From NCBI RefSeq assembly GCF_007655135.1, contig NC_045128.1, positions 36,488,811 through 36,552,810 of the forward strand: a stretch of DNA of 64,000 nt, in the 5' to 3' direction. Shown here piece after piece: positions 59,567 through 64,000 of the stretch. A model generated the notes under the pieces. The model saw only the letters and a list, made by a program, of their open reading frames with translations. It was not told where the DNA came from and searched no databases. Numbering within the stretch: the first letter of the stretch is position 1; each line of letters opens with the position of its first letter. The translations under genes were made by a program, and so were the position numbers. The DNA is from Punica granatum. Taxonomy: Eukaryota; Streptophyta; Magnoliopsida; Myrtales; Lythraceae.

Positions 59567-61205
59567 TGGTATCAGAGCGCCTACGCTCCGGGACCGATTG
59601 AAAAATTTCAATTGCAAAATGTCGGGCGTTAGTGATGAAGAGAAGAGCTCAAGACAGGGCAATAACTCATCCAAAGACAAGAAGGCAGGGGATGGCTCAG
59701 TGAGGATCACAGACGTCCCGCCGGTTTACCGACTGGCTTCATCAGACAGTACAGGAGCTCAGGTAATTGCATGCACCCTCAATGGTGATAATTACCTGAC
59801 ATGGTCATGGGCCATGATTATCGCGCTTCGGGCAAGAAACAAGCTTGCCTTTATCGATGGATCTCTTGAGAAACCGGGAGATGATAAACCCCTCAAAGAA
59901 CGGTGGGAAAGATGCAACTCCACAGTTTTGGCATGGCTCTTTAACACCATGGAGAGAAGCCTTCAGTCCACGATGGCGTACACGGTGGACGCCAAGAACT
60001 TATGGGATGACCTGAAGGAAAGGTTTTCGGAAAGGAATCAGTCTAGGATTTTCCAAATCAAGACCGAAATTTGTCTTCTCAGACAAGAGGGATTGAGTGT
60101 ACGGGAATATTTCGGCAAATTGAAGCTCCTATGGGATGAGCTAGGCTTTTACCTTGAGCATCCGGGCTGTAGTTGTGGGGCGAGCGCCACCATTGCAGCA
60201 CAGAGAGAAGCGGAAAAGTGCTATCAGTTCCTCATGGGACTGACCTCGGATTTTAACACGATCCGATCCACAATTCTCAGCATAGAGCCGCTGCCAAATT
60301 TGAACAAGGTGTATAAAATGGTGGTGAACGAGGAACGGCAGAAGATGGTGACGAGGTCTCGAGAAGTCATGCCCAAATCGGCTGTCTTCCTCGCCAAAGA
60401 AGACGTAGAGCTCCGGTGGACTGGAGGAAGCAGATGGCAGACTTCTACGAAAGGGAAGGGTACCTGCTTCTACTGTAGGAAGATGGGCCACACAAAAAAT
60501 ACGTGTTGGGCCCTAATCGGATGCCCATCTTGGCATTCTAAGTCCAAGGTAAGTGCAGAGAGAAGGCCCGGACCGATACTGGGCAAGCAGGGCAGTGGGC
60601 TGCGAGGAAAGGCCCAAACTCAGCGAGGCCTATACCGAGCAAATGTAGCCCAGGCGATACAGACATCAAGCTCACGAGTTGAACGATTAGAGGCCCTACC
60701 CGATGAACAGTTCCAGCGTCTATTATCCATGTTGTCACAAAACACCATCGACCCAAACCGACTCGTTGGTAATGAGTTTAATTTTGTTTATTTGCAAAAT
60801 GAATGGATTTTGGACACAGGAGCATTGAGGCACATGACGGGATGCCTCGAAAATTTTTCGAGAACGGTTCCAATCAAGGGCGGAGCATCGGTGTATATTC
60901 CTAACGGAGGCATAGTACAGGCCACCCGAACGGGAAATGCAAAAATTGCAGGCGTGATGGAAATTACAAACGTACTTTATGTGCCGACTTTCAATTGCAA
61001 TTTAATTTCCATTGCCCAATTATTGAAAGAGGCGAACTGTTACGTGACATTTACGGCAGTCTATGCGTTATACAAGACCACACCTCAAGGAGGACAATTG
61101 GAGTGGGTGAGCTTCAAGGGGGGTCTATTATCTAAGGCGAGTGGCTACTGCACCGCAGACATGCCAGGCAGTCGTAGAGGAATTTGCGGATCTATGGCAT
61201 CATAG
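59550..61205 (+). CDS. Copia gag-protease open frame (551 codons)
   Basis: This is the longest uninterrupted frame in the window. It contains gag (LNGDNYLTWSWAMI, LKLLWDELGFYLEHPGC), the zinc knuckle CFYCRKMGHTKNTC at about residues 308-321, and the start of protease (WILDTGALRHMTG, with the active-site DTG). The natural start is likely the internal ATG at 59,620 (MSGVSDEEKSS), because the first ATG lies in the LTR and primer site. Gag forms the particle and packages RNA; protease would cleave the polyprotein. The matching frame of copia A is broken in several places, so this copy keeps the better gag. The frame stops at TAG 61,203, before the integrase. Confidence 0.85.
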   Translation: MFQTSHGIRAPTLRDRLKNFNCKMSGVSDEEKSSRQGNNSSKDKKAGDGSVRITDVPPVYRLASSDSTGAQVIACTLNGDNYLTWSWAMIIALRARNKLAFIDGSLEKPGDDKPLKERWERCNSTVLAWLFNTMERSLQSTMAYTVDAKNLWDDLKERFSERNQSRIFQIKTEICLLRQEGLSVREYFGKLKLLWDELGFYLEHPGCSCGASATIAAQREAEKCYQFLMGLTSDFNTIRSTILSIEPLPNLNKVYKMVVNEERQKMVTRSREVMPKSAVFLAKEDVELRWTGGSRWQTSTKGKGTCFYCRKMGHTKNTCWALIGCPSWHSKSKVSAERRPGPILGKQGSGLRGKAQTQRGLYRANVAQAIQTSSSRVERLEALPDEQFQRLLSMLSQNTIDPNRLVGNEFNFVYLQNEWILDTGALRHMTGCLENFSRTVPIKGGASVYIPNGGIVQATRTGNAKIAGVMEITNVLYVPTFNCNLISIAQLLKEANCYVTFTAVYALYKTTPQGGQLEWVSFKGGLLSKASGYCTADMPGSRRGICGSMAS

Positions 61206-63445
61206 GCTCGGTCATCCATCTCATCTGATGAAATTGAATGGTATTAATTTAGATTTTGGTGAAAGAAGTAATAAGGAGTTTGATGTATGCCTTAGAGCGA
61301 AACAGACACGATCACAATTTCAATTGAGCATGAATAAAGCTGAGTGCCCATTTTAGTTAATACACTGTGATTTGTGGGGGCCATATAGAGTTAAGGCCAA
61401 TTATGGAGCCAATTATTTCTTAACCATTGTGGATGATTTTAGTCGAGGTGTGTGGGTATATCTGCTGCGAGAAAAATCTGAAGCTCGGCGATTTATCATT
61501 GATTTTTATAATTTGATCAAGAATCAATTTAATTGCACGATTAAGGTTCTAAGAAGTGATAATGGGATGGAGTTCTTGTCAAGGGAGATACAAGACTTTT
61601 TCTCTGCACATGGCATCGTGCATCAGACGTCTTGTACAGATAGACCTCAGCAGAATGGTAGAGGAGAATTGGAAGCATCGGCACATTCTCAACGTTGCAA
61701 GGGCACTCATATTCCGAGGCTCATTACCGACACGGTTTTGGGGGATTGTGTCTTGACAGCTGTCCACTTGATTAATATCACTGCGACGCCATTGCTCGAC
61801 AACAAAAGTCCACATTAGGTACTTTTTGGTAAATCACCTAATTACTCGAATTTACGGGCTTTTGGGTCATTATGTTATGCACATACACGAACCGAGGATA
61901 AGTTTGAACCTAGGTCTCGCAATTGTGTTTTTATCGGATATCCTCACGGGAAGAAGGGATGGAGACTTTATGATCTGAAGAATAGGCAAATGTTGGTATT
62001 GAGCGATGTTTGATTTTGCGAGACAATTTTTCCTTTTGCCACGGAAAATGAGGAATCAAGGCAACAAGGAAAAGGGAGCCCATTATTTCTGGGTGGTGCT
62101 GGGCCCATGAGTCCACGGAGGCAGACTGAAGAATCCGAGCCCAACTCCGGAGATGGGTCAGCAAAGAGGCAATCCAACTGGGAGGAACAGCCCGACCCAA
62201 CTCGGCAACTAAAGCCAAGCCCGAAGGCAAAAGAGAGGCCCAGAGATGGAGATGGGTCCAGTTCAGCCCAACAGGCTCGGGAAAAGATCATGCGGTAGGC
62301 CGATAAGCAAAGGAGAGTAAGGGGCCCACGCAATTTTCTGAACCGGGCCAAACTCTGGAGGAAAGAGAGAATATTTCTGGGCCGAATGAAGACAGGGGCC
62401 GAAATCTAGAAGTAAAGGGGAGTGATTCTGAACCGGGCTGAATTGAATTTCAGGGGGGCCAAATTTTTTTGGAAAAAGGGAATTTTAATTTGGAGACAAT
62501 TGAAGAAGATAAAAGTAATGAGATGGTTTTGCAGCGATCTGAATGGGTTTCTAGTCGTTCTAAACACTTCAAGGACTACATTGTTCATATTGCTTGCTAT
62601 AAGAACCCCTTCCCTGACTCACCCACTTCCTCGGACTCCTCAGGTATGTCTTATCCCATTGAGAGGTTTATTGATTATTCCAATATTTTTAATCATCACA
62701 AGGCATATCTAGTTGTAATTGACTATGATACAGAGCCTACATCTTATCGAGAAGCTATCTGAGATCAGAGATGGAGGAAGGCAATGGCAGATGAAATTCA
62801 TGCCCTCGAGGTAAATAAAACCTGGACGATTGAACAACTTCCCACTGGTAAACGCCCTATTGGTTGCAAATGGGTGTTTAAGGTAAAACGCCGAGCGGAT
62901 GGAAGTGTGGAGTGCTATAAGGCTCAGCTGGTTGCGCAGGGCTTCACCCAGGTCGAGGGGATTGATTTTCATGAAACTTTTGCACCGGTGGCCAAGTTGG
63001 TAATCGTGCAATGCCTTTTGATGGTTGCAGTTGCGAGAGGATGGATCATTCATCAGATGGAAGTGAACAACACCTTTTTGTACGGAGACTTAGAATAGGA
63101 AGTATACATGGAATTACCTCCGGTTTTCTATGCTTCGAAGAGTGAAGATGTATGCAGACTTCGCAAATCTCTATATGGACTTCGTCAGGCATTAAGGAAT
63201 TGGTTCTCAAAATTCGCTGATGCTCTTCGACAGTATGGCTTCACTCAATCAGGTGCAGATGATTCCCTTTTTATCGTCCATCAAGATAACATTTTTCTTG
63301 GAGTATTGGTCTATGTTGATGATCTGATCATAGTAGGCAATAACTCTAGCCACTGTCATTCATTTAAGGGATATCTGGATAAATATTTCCGTGTTAAGGA
63401 CTTGGGACCTCTGAAGTACTTCATTGGTATTGAAGTTACTAGAAT
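61206..63445 (+). pseudogene. Copia third copy, integrase and RT part, broken
   Basis: The GAG-pre-integrase HHxxxGHPS block (HHRLGHPSHLMKL) is at about 61,198, partly in frame with a later ATG. Integrase 61,372-61,818 has WGPYRVKANYGANYF, TIVDDFSRGVWVYLL and RSDNGMEFLS; PQQNGRGELEA departs from the family after a shift. Reverse transcriptase at 62,784-63,098 has GCKWVFKVKRRADGS and FTQVEGIDFHETFAPVAKL, a stop at about 63,098, then LVYVDDLIIVG at about 63,310. It ends at the breakpoint. Confidence 0.88.
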
Positions 63446-64000
63446 GAAAGGTCTAAGATGCACTTTTCAAGTACTTATAGATCAAATCTCGACAAACGGA
63501 GATTACAGTGATTTCCGGAGCGCCCAAGAAACTCAGAAAATAATATGAGAAATCCAACTTCGGACTCCTAGGACGTCTCCGGCTTCACATTTGCATTACC
63601 GGCTTAAGGGTCAGTTGTTCACGTTGTCTGACAATTCATGTCAAAATGACCAACGTGAGATGCAGATACAAGATATGCTGTCGAAAGCGGTTAACTTCGC
63701 TTTGGTCGCCCAGAACGGGCAAAACCGGCTTCCGAGCCTCGTATGCACCCGAGGCATTCTTCCACGAAAATTGACAATCTTGGGCTCATTGGAACCGTTT
63801 TAGCGCGCATATCGCCAATTCAACGTTCAATTTGAACTACGAGCTTCGAAAGCACGACTAAGTGAGACCCGAACTTTGTCCCAAACTTCCCTCATGACCC
63901 TAGGGACCCCCGGATCAACCCTAGTCTCCTCTTTCCCTTCATGGCCGAATTCTCCAAAGGGGTAAGGCAACTTGCATTTGTCTTCCTCTTCAAATATCTT
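63446..64000. other. Unclassified sequence beyond the right breakpoint
   Basis: From 63,446 the sequence no longer follows copia A. It is GC-richer, with words such as gacccgaactttgtccc and ccctagggacccccgg that suggest a retroelement LTR or leader, but no domain is readable before the window ends. Confidence 0.3.

Larger units (their letters stand above)
53092..63445 (-). repeat. Segmental duplication, inverted part, right copy
   Basis: The reverse complement matches 18,446-26,430 throughout, apart from the inserted hAT-like element (56,725-59,040). Anchors include the U copy (53,550-55,560), the AAT tract (59,190), the copia LTR (59,400) and the copia RT. Confidence 0.92.
59400..63445 (+). 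mobile_element. Copia A third copy, 5' part (truncated in RT)
   Basis: The 5' LTR at 59,400-59,566 is followed directly by TGGTATCAGAGC. The target base run AATAT at 59,395-59,399 is the inverted equivalent of the ATATT next to copia A, so this is the same insertion carried by the duplication. The element stops at about 63,445, right after VLVYVDDLIIVG and DLGPLKYFIGIEVTR of reverse transcriptase. The 3' half is missing but appears at 49,778-50,714. Confidence 0.93.

Noticed and set aside
1..64000. CRISPR array, bacterial operon or phage-like defence system
   Set aside because: No regularly spaced repeats with unique spacers and no prokaryotic gene organisation; the window is plant nuclear DNA.

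Overview
The window is nuclear DNA from a flowering plant, most likely a eudicot. The evidence is split nuclear genes with GT/AG introns, a wall-associated-kinase-type ectodomain gene, an ATP synthase OSCP gene copy with a plant-like exon layout, Ty1/copia and Ty3/gypsy elements with plant domain signatures, PIF/Harbinger, hAT, Mutator and CACTA relics, and many AT microsatellites. I cannot name the species. Most of the window is repeats and decayed transposons. Only one gene looks intact.

Layout. 1-5,290: tandem copies of a roughly 2.3 kb repeat (called unit U here) with fragments of an unrecognised gene. A piece of the nucleoporin NUP62 C-terminus lies between two of the fragments. 5,291-10,954: a decayed Ty3/gypsy element (possibly CRM clade) with a fold-back left end and a Tourist-like MITE inside its reverse transcriptase; it sits inside another U copy. 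11,186-17,452: decayed PIF/Harbinger DNA with a DDE transposase relic, a Myb/SANT-like partner and a CACTA-like MITE. 17,453-22,459: a complete but broken Ty1/copia element (minus strand). 22,465-26,430: flank including another U copy. 28,525-30,769: a six-exon mitochondrial ATP synthase subunit O (OSCP) gene with two in-frame stops. 31,386-33,278 (minus): an intact-looking four-exon gene for a wall-associated, membrane-anchored protein without a kinase. 34,279-35,042: a 382-bp tandem duplication. 35,565-40,757: a second copia family element. 40,758-45,267: noncoding DNA with a well-defined Mutator-type MITE and a CACTA-type MITE. 45,268-63,445: a rearranged second copy of the 11.2-26.4 kb block, interrupted by a 2.3 kb hAT-like insertion with an 8-bp target duplication.

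Main structural result. The block at about 11.19-26.43 kb exists twice. The second copy is split: 45,268-50,714 is direct and matches 11.19-18.39 kb, while 53,092-63,445 is inverted and matches 26.43-18.446 kb. The two halves break inside the same copia element and together miss only about 57 bp of it. The simplest reading is one segmental duplication after the copia insertion, followed by an inversion of about 12.7 kb with one breakpoint in the copia reverse transcriptase region. Because later insertions and deletions differ between the copies, their order can be read: Harbinger DNA, then its internal MITE, then copia, then duplication, then inversion, hAT insertion and a 1.8 kb deletion.

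Function. There is no operon-like or pathway organisation. The WAK-like gene is the only probable working host gene. I found no convincing new biochemical system; the novelty is in the rearrangement history, the fold-back LTR end, and the scattered gene fragments.
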